Below, piece by piece: positions 33,172-42,509 of a stretch of 64,000 bases of DNA. The notes beneath the pieces were generated by a model. It saw nothing but the letters and a program-made list of their open reading frames with translations, was not told the DNA's origin and made no database searches. Within the stretch, counting starts at the first letter, position 1. The number at the start of each line of letters is the position of its first letter. The stretch lies in assembly GCF_000720485.1 (NCBI RefSeq), contig NZ_JOAX01000016.1, forward strand, positions 1 to 64,000. Reading direction: 5' to 3'. Source of the DNA: Streptomyces ochraceiscleroticus (GTDB taxonomy: Bacteria; Actinomycetota; Actinomycetes; Streptomycetales; Streptomycetaceae). A program made the translations under genes and the position numbers.

Positions 33172-34460
33172 CCGCACAGCAGAACTGGTACGAAGGTCCC
33201 GACGCGATCGACCTCACGCTCGACCCCGTCGAGCGGGCCATCGCGGACATCGCCGCCGGCCGCCCCGTCGTGGTCGTCGACGACGAGAGCCGGGAGAACG
33301 AGGGCGACCTCGTCCTGGCCGCCGAGAAGGCCACCCCCGAGATCATCGCGTTCATGATGAGCGAGTGCCGCGGCCTGATCTGCGCGCCCATGGAGGGCCC
33401 GGAGCTGGACCGGCTCGAACTGCCGCAGATGGTCCAGAACAACACCGAGTCGATGCAGACGGCCTTCACCGTCTCCGTGGACGCCACCGCCGAGCACGGC
33501 GTGTCCACCGGCATCTCCGCCGCCGACCGCGCCACCACCCTGCGCCTGCTGGCCTCCGGCGAGACCACCCCCGGCGACTTCGTCCGCCCCGGCCACATCT
33601 TCCCGCTGCGCGCCAAGCCCGGCGGCGTGCTCGTCCGCAACGGCCACACCGAGGCCGGCGTGGACCTCGCCCGGCTCGCCGGGCTGCGCCCCGCCGCCGC
33701 GATCGTGGAGATCGCCGGCGAGGACGGCACGATGCTGCGGCTGCCCGAGCTGATCCCGTTCGCCCGCAAGCACGGCCTCGCGATCATCTCCATCGAGGAC
33801 CTGATCGCCTACCGCCGCAGCTCCGAGCCGACCGTCCGCCGCGAGGCCGAGACGAAGCTGCCCACCGCCTTCGGCGACTTCACCGCCTACGGCTACCGCT
33901 CCACCGTCGACGGCGTCGAGCACATCGCGCTGGTCGCGGGCGACCTCGGCGACGGCGAGGACGTCCTCGTCCGGGTCCACTCCGAGTGCCTGACCGGCGA
34001 CATCTTCCACTCGCTGCGCTGCGACTGCGGCCCCCAGCTCGAGGAGTCCCTCAAGCGGATCAGCGAGGCGGGCCGCGGCGTGGTGATCTACCTGCGCGGC
34101 CACGAGGGGCGCGGCATCGGGCTGCTGTCCAAGCTGCGCGCCTACGAGCTCCAGGAGCGCGGCCGGGACACCCTGGACGCCAACCTGGAGCTGGGGCTGC
34201 CCGCCGATGCCCGGGACTACGCGGCCGGCGCGCAGATCCTCAACGACCTCGGCGTGCGCTCGCTGCGCCTGCTGACCAACAACCCCGAGAAGACCGCGGC
34301 CCTGGTCGAGCACGGTCTGTACGTCACCGGCCGGGAGCCGATGCCGGTCCAGGCCGGCGAGCACAACCTGCGGTACCTGCGTACCAAGCGCGACCGGATG
34401 GGCCACGACCTGCCGTGGCTGGACCCGGCGGACCGCGCCTCGGCCTGCAGCACCCAGTAA
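33168..34460 (+). CDS. ribBA: Bifunctional DHBP synthase / GTP cyclohydrolase II
   Basis: It makes both riboflavin precursors: 3,4-dihydroxy-2-butanone 4-phosphate from ribulose 5-phosphate and the pyrimidine from GTP. The ATG at 33168 overlaps the transporter stop and follows GGAAGGAG; length is 430 residues. The RibB part (about 15-215) has [20 protein letters not shown], then [28 protein letters not shown] and [16 protein letters not shown]. The RibA part (about 220-420) has zinc Cys274, Cys285 and Cys287 in [20 protein letters not shown], then [26 protein letters not shown] GTP motif and the Arg/Tyr region. It is the fourth gene of the rib operon. Confidence 0.97.
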   Translation: MTAQQNWYEGPDAIDLTLDPVERAIADIAAGRPVVVVDDESRENEGDLVLAAEKATPEIIAFMMSECRGLICAPMEGPELDRLELPQMVQNNTESMQTAFTVSVDATAEHGVSTGISAADRATTLRLLASGETTPGDFVRPGHIFPLRAKPGGVLVRNGHTEAGVDLARLAGLRPAAAIVEIAGEDGTMLRLPELIPFARKHGLAIISIEDLIAYRRSSEPTVRREAETKLPTAFGDFTAYGYRSTVDGVEHIALVAGDLGDGEDVLVRVHSECLTGDIFHSLRCDCGPQLEESLKRISEAGRGVVIYLRGHEGRGIGLLSKLRAYELQERGRDTLDANLELGLPADARDYAAGAQILNDLGVRSLRLLTNNPEKTAALVEHGLYVTGREPMPVQAGEHNLRYLRTKRDRMGHDLPWLDPADRASACSTQ

Positions 34461-34517
34461 GAAACTCCGTACCCCGACGTACCCCCGACAACGACAGCAA
34501 GTAGCACGAGGAGCAAC

Positions 34518-35003
34518 GTGAGCGGCAAGGGCGCACCCGAACTGTCCGTGAAGAACTGTGGCGACCTCCGGGTGGCCGTCATCGCGGCCCAGTGGCACAC
34601 CCAGGTCATGGACGGCCTGGTGAACGGCGCGCTGCGCGCGCTGACCGAGCTGGGCATCGACGAGCCGACCCTGCTGCGCGTCCCGGGCAGCTTCGAGCTC
34701 CCGGTCGTCGCCAAGGTGCTCGCGGGCCGCGGGTACGACGCGGTGGTCGCGCTCGGCGTGGTCATCCGCGGCGGCACCCCGCACTTCGAGTACGTCTGCC
34801 AGGGCGTCACCCAGGGCCTGACCCAGGTCTCCATCGACACCGGAGTGCCCATCGGCTTCGGCGTGCTGACCTGTGACGACGAGCAGCAGGCGCTGGACCG
34901 CGCGGGCCTCGAGGGCTCCAACGAGGACAAGGGCCACGAGGCGGTCACCGCCGCCGTCGCCACCGCCGCCACGCTCCGTTCAGTATCCGAACCCTGGCGC
35001 TGA
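34518..35003 (+). CDS. ribH: 6,7-dimethyl-8-ribityllumazine synthase
   Basis: It condenses the butanone phosphate and the ribitylamino-uracil to lumazine, the substrate of RibE. The GTG at 34518 behind GAGGAGCAACGT-like sequence gives 161 residues. Typical segments are [40 protein letters not shown] with the substrate-binding loop, [26 protein letters not shown] with the catalytic His, and [19 protein letters not shown] with NEDKGHEAV. It forms icosahedral or pentameric particles in other bacteria. It ends the rib operon, with hisE starting 34 bases later, so read-through into the his genes is possible. Confidence 0.97.
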   Translation: MSGKGAPELSVKNCGDLRVAVIAAQWHTQVMDGLVNGALRALTELGIDEPTLLRVPGSFELPVVAKVLAGRGYDAVVALGVVIRGGTPHFEYVCQGVTQGLTQVSIDTGVPIGFGVLTCDDEQQALDRAGLEGSNEDKGHEAVTAAVATAATLRSVSEPWR

Positions 35004-35037
35004 CCGGGGCCGGGCGACCGCTAGGGTGGGTATCACC

Positions 35038-35310
35038 ATGTCCAAGAAGACGTTCGAGGAGCTCTTCGCCGAGCTCCAGCAGAAGGCCGCCACCGGCGAC
35101 CCCGCCACCTCGCGCACCGCCGAGCTGGTCCAGTCCGGCGTCCATGCGATCGGCAAGAAGGTCGTCGAAGAGGCCGCCGAGGTGTGGATGGCCGCGGAGT
35201 ACGAATCCCACGACGCCGCCGCCGAGGAGATCTCCCAGCTCCTCTACCACCTCCAGGTGATGATGGTCGCCAAGGGCATCAGCCTTGACGACGTCTACGC
35301 CCACCTCTGA
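35038..35310 (+). CDS. hisE: Phosphoribosyl-ATP pyrophosphatase
   Basis: It performs the second step of histidine synthesis, releasing pyrophosphate from phosphoribosyl-ATP. The ATG at 35038 gives 90 residues, right for a stand-alone HisE. The MazG-like helical motif is [18 protein letters not shown] with metal-binding acidic residues, followed by [14 protein letters not shown]. It is 50 bases before hisG, the enzyme of the preceding step; this hisE-hisG pair next to ribH is the standard Streptomyces arrangement, apart from the main his operon. Confidence 0.96.
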   Translation: MSKKTFEELFAELQQKAATGDPATSRTAELVQSGVHAIGKKVVEEAAEVWMAAEYESHDAAAEEISQLLYHLQVMMVAKGISLDDVYAHL

Positions 35311-35360
35311 TCCGCATCACACCCCGCTCACCCTCTCCCTCGTACAAAGGAAGCTCTCTC

Positions 35361-36209
35361 ATGCTGCGCATCGCCGTCCCCAACAAGGGTTCACTGTCCG
35401 AGCCTGCGTCGGCGATGCTCCATGAGGCCGGCTACCGCCAGCGCAAGGACCGCAGGGAGCTGGTCCTGGTCGACGCCGACAACGAGGTCGAGTTCTTCTT
35501 CCTGCGCCCCCGCGACATCGCGGTCTACGTGGGCTCCGGCAAGCTCGACATCGGCATCACCGGGCGTGACCTGCTGCTGGACTCCGGGTCGGAGGCCGAG
35601 GAGATCATGCAGCTCGGCTTCGCCGGCTCGACGTTCCGCTACGCGACCCTGCCGGGTACCGCCAAGGACGTCAGCGAGTTCGGCGGCATGACCATCGCCT
35701 CCTCCTTCTCCGGTCTGGTCAAGCAGCACCTCGCGGACAACGGCGTGGAAGCCTCGGTCGTCCACCTCGACGGCGCGGTGGAGACCGCCATCCAGCTCGG
35801 CGTCGCCCAGATCATCGCGGACGTGGTCGAGACCGGTACGACGCTGCGCAACGCCGGCCTGGAGATCATCGGCGAGCCGATCCTCAAGTCCGAGGCGGTC
35901 GTGATCCGCCGCAAGGGCGCCCCCGCCGACGACCCGAAGGTGCAGCAGTTCCTCCGCCGTATGCAGGGCGTCCTGGTGGCCCGCCGGTACGTGATGATGG
36001 ACTACGACATCCGCGTCGACCAGGTCGAGAAGGCCGTGGCCCTCACCCCGGGCCTGGAGTCGCCGACCGTCTCCCCGCTGCACCACGAAGGCTGGGTCGC
36101 GGTCCGCTCGATGGTCCCCTCCAAGGACGCCCAGCGCATCATGGACGAGCTCTACGACCTCGGTGCCCGCGCGATCCTGACGACCGGCATCCACGCCTGC
36201 CGCCTCTGA
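35361..36209 (+). CDS. hisG: ATP phosphoribosyltransferase, long form
   Basis: It starts histidine synthesis by joining ATP and PRPP. The 282-residue length and the C-terminal ACT-like domain (about 210-282, SPTVSPLHHEGWVAVRSMVPSKDAQRIMDEL) show the long, histidine-inhibited form that needs no HisZ. The catalytic part has MLRIAVPNKGSLSEPA, GSGKLDIGITGRDLLLDSG and the PRPP loop region IIADVVETGTTLRNAGLEI. A good AAGGAAG ribosome site precedes the ATG. A 14-bp hairpin after the stop terminates the hisEG unit. Confidence 0.97.
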   Translation: MLRIAVPNKGSLSEPASAMLHEAGYRQRKDRRELVLVDADNEVEFFFLRPRDIAVYVGSGKLDIGITGRDLLLDSGSEAEEIMQLGFAGSTFRYATLPGTAKDVSEFGGMTIASSFSGLVKQHLADNGVEASVVHLDGAVETAIQLGVAQIIADVVETGTTLRNAGLEIIGEPILKSEAVVIRRKGAPADDPKVQQFLRRMQGVLVARRYVMMDYDIRVDQVEKAVALTPGLESPTVSPLHHEGWVAVRSMVPSKDAQRIMDELYDLGARAILTTGIHACRL

Positions 36210-36218
36210 ATCGCCCAC

Positions 36219-36257
36219 CGGGCCGTACGTACCGCCATACGGCGTACGTACGGCCCG
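36219..36257 (+). terminator. Terminator of hisEG
   Basis: A perfect 14-bp stem (36219-36232 with 36244-36257, core GGGCCGTACGTAC) around an 11-base loop begins nine bases after the hisG stop. Confidence 0.8.
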
Positions 36258-36288
36258 TCCAGCCATCCCCGCCACGGAAGACGACGAC

Positions 36289-36738
36289 GTGTCCGCGCCT
36301 CTGCCCGATCTCCCGGTGACCTTCCGGCCCGCCCGCACCCGTGCCGTCCTGTACGTCGTCGGCATCGCCCAGCTCGTGGCCCTCACAGTCGTCGCGTTCC
36401 TGCTCCCGGCCCTCAGCGGCGGCGAGCGGATCAGCTTCGTCTTCACCGGGCTGCTCGTGCTGGCCGTCCTGCTGCTGCTCGCGCGGCCCAAGGTCGTCGC
36501 CACCGGGCACGGCGTCACCGTCGTCAACCTCACGACCAAGCGCGAGCTGGCCTGGGCCGAAGTCGTGCGGGTGAACCTCCGCGTCGGCGACGCCTGGGTC
36601 CACCTCGACCTCGCCGACGGCACCAGTCTGCCCGCCATGGGCATCCAGCCCGGCATCGCCAAGGAGCAGGCCGTGCAGGACGCCCGTACGCTGCGGGCAC
36701 TGGCCGAGGCGCACGGCACCGGCGACCACGCCGGCTGA
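36289..36738 (+). CDS. Membrane protein with bacterial PH-like domain
   Basis: This 149-residue protein starts at GTG 36289. Two membrane helices occupy about 17-41 (AVLYVVGIAQLVALTVVAFLL) and 48-65 (ISFVFTGLLVLAVLLLLA). The rest, VVATGHGVTVVNLTTKRELAWAEVVRVNLRVGDAWVHLDLADGTSLPAMGIQ, is the bPH_6-type PH fold, a small beta sandwich next to the membrane. Such proteins sit next to hisG in many actinobacteria and have no proven role. The gap to the next gene (257 bases) contains only a short palindrome. Confidence 0.82.
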   Translation: MSAPLPDLPVTFRPARTRAVLYVVGIAQLVALTVVAFLLPALSGGERISFVFTGLLVLAVLLLLARPKVVATGHGVTVVNLTTKRELAWAEVVRVNLRVGDAWVHLDLADGTSLPAMGIQPGIAKEQAVQDARTLRALAEAHGTGDHAG

Positions 36739-36886
36739 GCGCTTCCGCCCCCGCACGGGTCCGGCCGGGCCGCGCGGTGCGGCGTACCGCACGTCCGTCG
36801 GCTCTCCCCTCGCCGTGCCCGGCCTGATTACTCTGTAGCCCAGGGCCGAGCCGTGCCCCGCCCCCTTCGTGGGACCCTGCGACCCG

Positions 36887-36899
36887 AGGAGTGACTCCT
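36887..36899. promoter_or_regulatory. Short palindrome upstream of the CBS membrane-protein pair
   Basis: AGGAGT (36887-36892) and ACTCCT (36894-36899) flank one base. It lies 97 bases before the first gene of the pair; the function, if any, is unknown. The rest of 36739-36995 shows no gene or recognised riboswitch. Confidence 0.25.
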
Positions 36900-36995
36900 T
36901 CCAGCAATGGACGGATCGTCCTGTAGTACCTGCGCCGCCCCTTCCGGACGCCGCCCGCACCCCGCGGCCGTCCCGTGCACGACGGAGGCGGCGGC

Positions 36996-38351
36996 ATGAC
37001 AGTCCCCCTGCTGCTGCTCGCCGCGGCCTTTGTGCTGATCCTGGCGAACGGCTTCTTCGTGGCCGCGGAGTTCGGCCTCGTCACCGTGGAGAAGGCAGCC
37101 GCCGAGCGGGCCGCCGAGGCCGGTGACCGCCGCGCCCGTACGGTCGTCACCGCGCTGCGCGAGCTGTCCTTCCAGCTCTCCGGCACCCAACTGGGCATCA
37201 CCATCACCTCGCTGGTGGTCGGCATGCTCGCCGAGCCGGCCCTCGCCGACCTGCTCGGCGGGCCGCTGGCGGCCACCGGGCTGCCCGCCGGCGCGGTGCC
37301 CGGCATCGCCGTGGTCATCGGCATGCTGCTGGCCTCCGCCGTCCAGATGGTGATCGGCGAGCTGGTCCCCAAGAACTGGGCGGTCTCCAAGCCGCTCACG
37401 GTGGCCCGCTTCGTCGCGGGCCCGCAGGGCGCCTTCTCGCGCTTCTTCCGCCCGGTCATCGCGCTGCTCAACACCGTGGCCAACCGCCTCGTACGGGCCC
37501 TCGGCGTCGAGCCCACCGACGAGCTGGCCTCCGCCCGCACGCCCGGCGAACTGGTCTCGCTGGCCCGGCACTCCGCGCAGGCCGGCGCCATCGAGCAGGA
37601 CACCGCCGACCTGTTCGTCCGCACCCTCGCGCTCGGCGAGCTGACCGCGGAGAACGTGATGACCCCGCGGGTACGGGTCTCCGCGCTGCAGTCCTCCGCG
37701 ACCGCCGAGGACGTCCTGAACCTCACCCGCGCCACGGGCCTCTCCCGTTTCCCCGTCTACCACACCCGGATCGACGAGGTCGTGGGCATGGTCCACCTCA
37801 AGGACGCGCTCGCCGTACCCGCGGCCGAACGGCTGCGTACCCCCGTCGGCCGGATAGCGGTCGCCCCGCTGCTGGTCCCGGAGTCGCTGCCCGTCCAGCC
37901 GCTGCTGGAGCGGCTGCGCAGCGAGCAGCCGATAGCCGTGGTCGTCGACGAGTACGGCGGCACGGCCGGCGTGGTGACCCTGGAGGACATCATCGAGGAG
38001 CTGGTCGGCGAGGTCCGCGACGAGCACGACCACGCCGACCTGCCGGAGCTGGTACTCGCGCCCGCCGAGGACGGCCATTCCGCCTGGGACGCCGACGGCG
38101 GCTGCCGCGTCGACACGCTCCGCCGCATCGGACTGATCGCGCCGGACGGCCCGTACGAGACCGTGGCCGGACTGGTCGCCCACGTGCTCGGCCGGATCCC
38201 CGCCTCCGGGGACATCGCCGAGCTGGACGGCTGGCGGCTGCGGGTGCGGCTGGTCGACCACCACCGTGCCGACCGGGTGCGCCTGATACGGACCGGGGCG
38301 CCGCAGGGCGCTGTGGCCGCGCAGGCCGGCGAGCGGGCAGGTGTCCGATGA
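36996..38351 (+). CDS. CNNM/HlyC-CorC family membrane protein with CBS pair
   Basis: This 451-residue protein starts at ATG 36996 behind GACGGAGGCGGC. The CNNM transmembrane domain (about 1-195) starts VPLLLLAAAFVLILANGFFVAAEFGLVTVEKAAAER and has QLGITITSLVVGMLAEPAL and ELVPKNWAVSKP, all family hallmarks. The CBS pair spans about 210-335 (VMTPRVRVSALQSSATAEDV, IDEVVGMVHLKDAL, PIAVVVDEYGGTAGVVTLEDIIEELVGEV). The C-terminal CorC_HlyC domain (about 350-435) has the RVDTLRRIGLIAPDGPYETVAG and RIPASGDIAELDGWRLRV segments. Relatives export magnesium or cobalt; transport here is inferred. It overlaps the next gene by four bases. Confidence 0.92.
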   Translation: MTVPLLLLAAAFVLILANGFFVAAEFGLVTVEKAAAERAAEAGDRRARTVVTALRELSFQLSGTQLGITITSLVVGMLAEPALADLLGGPLAATGLPAGAVPGIAVVIGMLLASAVQMVIGELVPKNWAVSKPLTVARFVAGPQGAFSRFFRPVIALLNTVANRLVRALGVEPTDELASARTPGELVSLARHSAQAGAIEQDTADLFVRTLALGELTAENVMTPRVRVSALQSSATAEDVLNLTRATGLSRFPVYHTRIDEVVGMVHLKDALAVPAAERLRTPVGRIAVAPLLVPESLPVQPLLERLRSEQPIAVVVDEYGGTAGVVTLEDIIEELVGEVRDEHDHADLPELVLAPAEDGHSAWDADGGCRVDTLRRIGLIAPDGPYETVAGLVAHVLGRIPASGDIAELDGWRLRVRLVDHHRADRVRLIRTGAPQGAVAAQAGERAGVR

Positions 38352-39454
38352 GCGTGCTGCAACTGTTCGTCGCCGCCCTGCTGGTGCTCGCCAACGGCTT
38401 CTTCGTCGGCGCGGAGTTCGCGCTGGTCTCCGTACGCCGCAGCCAGATCGAGCCGCTCGCCTCCGAGGGCTCGAAGCGGGCGAAGCGGGTGCTGTACGGG
38501 CTGGAGAACCTCCCGCAGATGATGGCCGCCGCGCAGTTCGGCATCACCGTCTGCTCGCTGACGCTGGGCGCGGTCGCCGAGCCGACCGTGGCCCGGCTGC
38601 TGGAGCCGCTCTTCCACGCCGTGCACCTCCCCGAAGCGCTGATCCACCCGCTGGGTTACGCCATCGCCCTGGCCCTCGTGGTCTTTCTGCACCTGGTCAT
38701 CGGCGAGATGGTGCCGAAGAACCTCGCGATGGCCGCGCCGGAGAAGACCGCCCTGTGGTTCAGCCCGGGCCTGGTCGTCTTCGCCCGGATGTGCCGCCCG
38801 GTGACCGCCCTGCTGGGCGCCTGCGCCCGCGGCATTCTGCGGCTCTTCCGCGTGGAGCCCAAGGACGAGGTCGAGGCGGTGTTCACCACCGAGCAGCTCA
38901 CCCACCTCGTGGCGGACGCGGGCCAGGCCGGACTGCTGGACCCGGGGGAGCAGGAGCGCCTCTCCGACGCCCTGGAGCTGGGCCGCCGCCCGGTCACCGA
39001 TGTACTGATCGACCGCGCGGCCCTGGTCACCGTCGATCCGTCCGTCACGCCCCGGCAGGTCGAGGAGCTGACCGTGAAGACGGGCTTCTCGCGCTTCCCG
39101 GTGTCCGCGCCGGGCGGTGCCTACATGGGCTATCTGCACGTCAAGGACGTACTGGACCTGGAGGACCGGGACCGTGCGGTGCCGCAGCACATCTGGCACC
39201 CGATGACCACGCTGCGCGCCGAACTCCCGCTGGACGACGCGCTCACCGCGATGCGCCGGGCCGCCTCGCACCTCGCGGCGGTCTCCGACGGCGCGGGCCG
39301 GGTGCTCGGCCTGGTCGCGCTGGAGGACGTACTGGAGAAGCTGGTCGGTGAGGTACGCGACCCCGCCCACCGCGGCGAGATCGCACCGGCGCACATCGCC
39401 GAGCCGCGCGGGGCCGGGGATCTCCAGTCGGGAGACCGGGCGCTGGCGGGCTGA
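38348..39454 (+). CDS. Second CNNM/CBS membrane protein, lacking CorC_HlyC domain
   Basis: This 368-residue paralogue has its ATG overlapping the preceding stop (ATGA), so the two are translationally coupled and may form a heterodimer. The CNNM domain (about 1-190) contains LFVAALLVLANGFFVGAEFALVSVRRSQIE, MAAAQFGITVCSLTLGAVAEPTV and HLVIGEMVPKNLAM. The CBS pair (about 210-340) has FSRFPV, MGYLHVKDVLDLEDRD and RVLGLVALEDVLEKLVGEV. It ends soon after the CBS domains, unlike its neighbour. Such coupled unequal pairs recur in actinobacteria. Divalent cation transport is the likely theme. Confidence 0.92.
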   Translation: MSVLQLFVAALLVLANGFFVGAEFALVSVRRSQIEPLASEGSKRAKRVLYGLENLPQMMAAAQFGITVCSLTLGAVAEPTVARLLEPLFHAVHLPEALIHPLGYAIALALVVFLHLVIGEMVPKNLAMAAPEKTALWFSPGLVVFARMCRPVTALLGACARGILRLFRVEPKDEVEAVFTTEQLTHLVADAGQAGLLDPGEQERLSDALELGRRPVTDVLIDRAALVTVDPSVTPRQVEELTVKTGFSRFPVSAPGGAYMGYLHVKDVLDLEDRDRAVPQHIWHPMTTLRAELPLDDALTAMRRAASHLAAVSDGAGRVLGLVALEDVLEKLVGEVRDPAHRGEIAPAHIAEPRGAGDLQSGDRALAG

Positions 39455-39494
39455 CTGCCTTGACGGGAGAGCGGGGCGGCCCGGGCCTGCGGCC

Positions 39495-41378
39495 CTACGG
39501 CCCCAGGTCCGGCGCCGGCCCCCGCCCCGACAGCACCTCGCCGTACGCCTGCATCAGATCCGGCAGCCGCAGCGTCGAGAGATCCTCGCGCCCCGGCGTG
39601 CCCGACCAGGTCGAGAGCCGCAGGTCGCGGTAGGCACAGCTCTTCTCGTACAGCGTGCGCAGGAAGCGGCCGTTGCCCAGCTCGTCGATCCATCCCTGGT
39701 CCACGACGTGCCCGCTGATGCTGCGCAGCTCGTCCAGCGACTCCTCGTCCCAGCGGTCGCCGTTGTCGGCCGCCAGCACCTCGCCGATGGCCGTCAGCTC
39801 CAGCGGGCGGTAACTGGGGAAGTCCACGCGGGTGGTGAAGCGCGAGGAAAGGCCGGGATTCGCGGCCAATAGCCGGTCCATGCCCTCCGGATACCCGGCG
39901 AGGATCACCACCAGCCGGTCGCGGTTGTCCTCCGCACGCTTGAGCAGCACCTGCAGCGCCTCGTCGCCGTACGCGTCGCCCTTGGTGTAGCCGGAGTTGG
40001 AGAGGGAGTACGCCTCGTCGACGAAGAGCACGCCGCCCAGCGCCGAGTCGATCAGCTCGTTCGCCTTCACCGCCGTCTGGCCGAGGAACTCGCCCACCAG
40101 ATCGGCCCGTTGGGCCTCCACGAGATGGTCGCCGCCCAGCAGCCCCAGCGCGTAGAAGACCCGGCCGAGTATCCGCGCCACGGTGGTCTTGCCGGTCCCC
40201 GAGGGGCCCGAGAAGACGAAGTGCCGTTTCGGCGGCTGTACGGGCAGGCCCTGCCCCGCCCGCAGCCGTGCCATCCGCAACTGCGCCGACAGCGCCCGCA
40301 CCTGCCGCTTCACCGGCTCCAGGCCCACCATCCGCTCCAGCTCCTGGAGCGCCTGCTCCAGCAGGACGGGGTCGGCGGGCCCGGCCGGAAGCTGGTCGCC
40401 ACCGCGCTGCTCCGGCACGCGCGTGGCGCGGACGGGACCCGCAGCGCCGGTGGACTGCGAGCCGAGCAGGTCCCCCTCCGGGCCCTCCGGATCGGCGGTG
40501 GCCAGCAGCTCCCGGCCGTCCACCGGATCCAGCGGCGCCAGCGGGTCCAGATCGCCGCCGTTCTCCTGCCCGAGCCCGGCCGGCACCGTGGCCAGGTCCG
40601 CGCCCTCCTCCAGGCCGTCGCACTCGGCGATGGCCGCGAGCCGGGCCGCGGTGTCCATGAAGGCCGGATCCACGCGGTGGACGGCGCGATACAGGGGGAG
40701 CGCCGCGGCGCTGCGGCCCGTGCCCTCGTGCGCGCGCGCCAGCCAGTACCGCAGTTCCTTGCGCTGTGGCTGCTCGCTGCGGCAGCGCATCAGGGCGGCC
40801 GACAGCAGCGGTTCGGCCTGTCCGTACATCTCCAGCCGGACCCGCGCCATGCCGCCGAACAGTCCCGCCTCGATGCCCAGCAGCGGGTCGTCGATCAGCG
40901 GCTCGGTGTGCCGCACGAGCTGATCCCAGTCCTTGACCAGGTAGGCGCGGCAGGCGTGCAGGAAACGCACCTGCGGGTCGGCCTCGACCGGCGGGCAGCC
41001 GGCCAGTGCCTGGTCCAGCTCGGCGACATGCCGGCCGTCCAGCCAGTGCGAGGCGTGCGCGAGCAGCAGATCGCGGCCGGACTCCAGCACCGGCTGCACC
41101 CACCAGCCCAGCCAGTACCAGGAGTTCAGGGTGCGGCGGTGGCGGGCGCGCTGCTCGCCGAAGCGGTCGCGGTGCCGGTACATCCGCAGCAGCGCTGTGG
41201 TGGTGTCGGCGCGCAGCGCGTGCAGCCCGAGCCAGGCGTCCGCCATCGAGGGGTCGATCCGCACCGCGGCCCGGAACTCCTCCTCGGCCTGCGCGTACGC
41301 GCCCATGGTGTACGCGTCGACCGCGCGCAGCCAGGCGAGTTCGGCCGGGGCCGCCGTGCCCTGCGCGCCACAATCCAT
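39495..41378 (-). CDS. EccA-like CbxX/CfqX AAA ATPase with N-terminal TPR region
   Basis: This 627-residue cytoplasmic protein is read leftward from the ATG starting at 41378 (MDCGAQGTAAP). The N-terminal 300 residues are TPR-like helices (WLRAVDAYTMGAYAQAEEEFRAAVRIDPSMADAW; PLYRAVHRVDPAFMDTAARLA), followed by an acidic linker. The AAA domain has Walker A FSGPSGTGKTT at about 388-398, Walker B GGVLFVDEAYSLS near 445, sensor and arginine-finger regions (LVVILAGYPEGMDRLLAANPGLSSRF). This layout matches EccA, the soluble ATPase of type VII secretion. No other T7SS core gene (EccB-E, WXG100) is in the window, so a solitary or distant partner role is likely. The upstream gap 41379-41846 has no supported gene. 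Confidence 0.88.
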   Translation of the reverse strand: MDCGAQGTAAPAELAWLRAVDAYTMGAYAQAEEEFRAAVRIDPSMADAWLGLHALRADTTTALLRMYRHRDRFGEQRARHRRTLNSWYWLGWWVQPVLESGRDLLLAHASHWLDGRHVAELDQALAGCPPVEADPQVRFLHACRAYLVKDWDQLVRHTEPLIDDPLLGIEAGLFGGMARVRLEMYGQAEPLLSAALMRCRSEQPQRKELRYWLARAHEGTGRSAAALPLYRAVHRVDPAFMDTAARLAAIAECDGLEEGADLATVPAGLGQENGGDLDPLAPLDPVDGRELLATADPEGPEGDLLGSQSTGAAGPVRATRVPEQRGGDQLPAGPADPVLLEQALQELERMVGLEPVKRQVRALSAQLRMARLRAGQGLPVQPPKRHFVFSGPSGTGKTTVARILGRVFYALGLLGGDHLVEAQRADLVGEFLGQTAVKANELIDSALGGVLFVDEAYSLSNSGYTKGDAYGDEALQVLLKRAEDNRDRLVVILAGYPEGMDRLLAANPGLSSRFTTRVDFPSYRPLELTAIGEVLAADNGDRWDEESLDELRSISGHVVDQGWIDELGNGRFLRTLYEKSCAYRDLRLSTWSGTPGREDLSTLRLPDLMQAYGEVLSGRGPAPDLGP

Positions 41379-41656
41379 CCTGTCCCCCACAAATGATCCC
41401 CCGCGCCGTGCCCGCCGGGTGACTACCCGGCAGCGGCATGATCGAAGCAGCGTGCTGTGGACGGGATCTGCACGCCGTCGCGCGCCCGTCGGCTCGTGTC
41501 CTCGGGTGGCACGAACTGGCATCGTACCTGCGGTGGCGAGGCGGGCCGAAGAGGGGCGCAGGAGGGAAGCGGGGACTCGGCGGCGCGAAGGGGCCGGTGA
41601 CCGAGGGTGAGGGAGATGCGGCGCGAAGCGCGGAAAATCAGGAGCTGAGGGCAGAA

Positions 41657-41694
41657 CGAAGCCCCCGATCACGGGGGAACAACCGGGGGCTTCG
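41657..41694 (-). terminator. Terminator-like hairpin between kinase and EccA-like genes
   Basis: CGAAGCCCCCG (41657-41667) pairs perfectly with CGGGGGCTTCG (41684-41694); on the minus strand the stem is followed by TTCT. It probably ends the kinase transcript 153 bases beyond its stop. A smaller 5-bp hairpin lies at 41704-41721. The remainder of 41379-41846 shows nothing else recognisable. Confidence 0.6.
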
Positions 41695-41846
41695 CGACTG
41701 CGGGCGGTCCGTCAGAACCGCACATTGAGAACGTAAGACCTGTACGGCCCCCAGGTCAAGCGGAGTTGAGGCACTCGGCGGGAGCCCGTCGGCCGTCCCC
41801 GGCGCACCGGGCTCCATGCGTCACCGAGAGTGAAGGAATGGGGGAG

Positions 41847-42509
41847 TCAACGCGCGTCCACCGGTCCCTCATGCCACTCGTAGCCCACCTGCCCCTGCGT
41901 CACCAGGAGGTCCGCATACGGCCGAGAGGGATCCGCCGCGAAGTGCGCGCGCTCCGCCGGAATCCAGCCATCCCAGAAGGCGGTGAGTGCCGGCCCGTCC
42001 CTCCGCCGCCCGCGTGACCAGGCGGTCTCGCCGGGCAGTTCCATCCACAGCAGGCACGCCAGATACGGGCGGAGCGCGCTGCGGCCCGCTCCGACGCCTT
42101 CCAGAAGCACGACGGGAGCGGGCGCCAGCGTGCGCTCCCCTGTGAAGCTCCGGCGCACCCAGTCGTACACGCCGTACCGCGCGTTCCTCCCTTCGGAGAG
42201 CGGCCCGATCACCTGTTCCTGCAGCCGCCCGGTCCACGCGAAGAGCTCGTCGTGCGTCGCGAGGTCGTCGAGGTGGAGGACGGGGGCGGCGGGGCCGGTG
42301 TCATTGCAGGGGCCGCCCGCCGCCTCGCCGCCAGCCGCCGACTCATGGCCCGCCGTTGTCGTCCCGCCGCCCAGCGCCGCCGCCAGCCGCCCCGCGAACG
42401 TGCTCTTCCCCGACCCCGCGTGCCCGTCCACCGCGACCAGCCGCACCGGGCCGCACGACGGCGGCAGTGCGCGCAGACGCGTGGCGAGCGCGGTCAGGTC
42501 CTGATCCAT
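41847..42509 (-). CDS. P-loop kinase, uridine-kinase-like
   Basis: This 220-residue protein is read leftward; ATG 42509 has GGAAGG five bases in front, and an ATG at 42521 is a possible longer start. Walker A is RLVAVDGHAGSGKSTFAGRLA (residues about 21-40). LHLDDLATHDELFAW holds the acidic substrate-binding motif, and PAPVVLLEGVGAGRSALRPYLACLLWMELP resembles the Walker B and lid of nucleoside/panthothenate-type kinases. The middle contains a Gly/Thr/Ala-rich insertion. Uridine kinase-like enzymes phosphorylate nucleosides, but the substrate here is not certain. It is divergent from the secreted peptidase gene. Confidence 0.8.
   Translation of the reverse strand: MDQDLTALATRLRALPPSCGPVRLVAVDGHAGSGKSTFAGRLAAALGGGTTTAGHESAAGGEAAGGPCNDTGPAAPVLHLDDLATHDELFAWTGRLQEQVIGPLSEGRNARYGVYDWVRRSFTGERTLAPAPVVLLEGVGAGRSALRPYLACLLWMELPGETAWSRGRRRDGPALTAFWDGWIPAERAHFAADPSRPYADLLVTQGQVGYEWHEGPVDAR

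Noticed and set aside
36739..36995. Magnesium (M-box or ykoK) riboswitch before the CNNM genes
   Set aside because: The conserved sequence blocks are not present; only a short palindrome was found.
41640..41760. tRNA or small RNA gene near the long hairpin
   Set aside because: No cloverleaf with a GTTCRANNC T-arm can be drawn. The structure is a plain long stem fitting a terminator.
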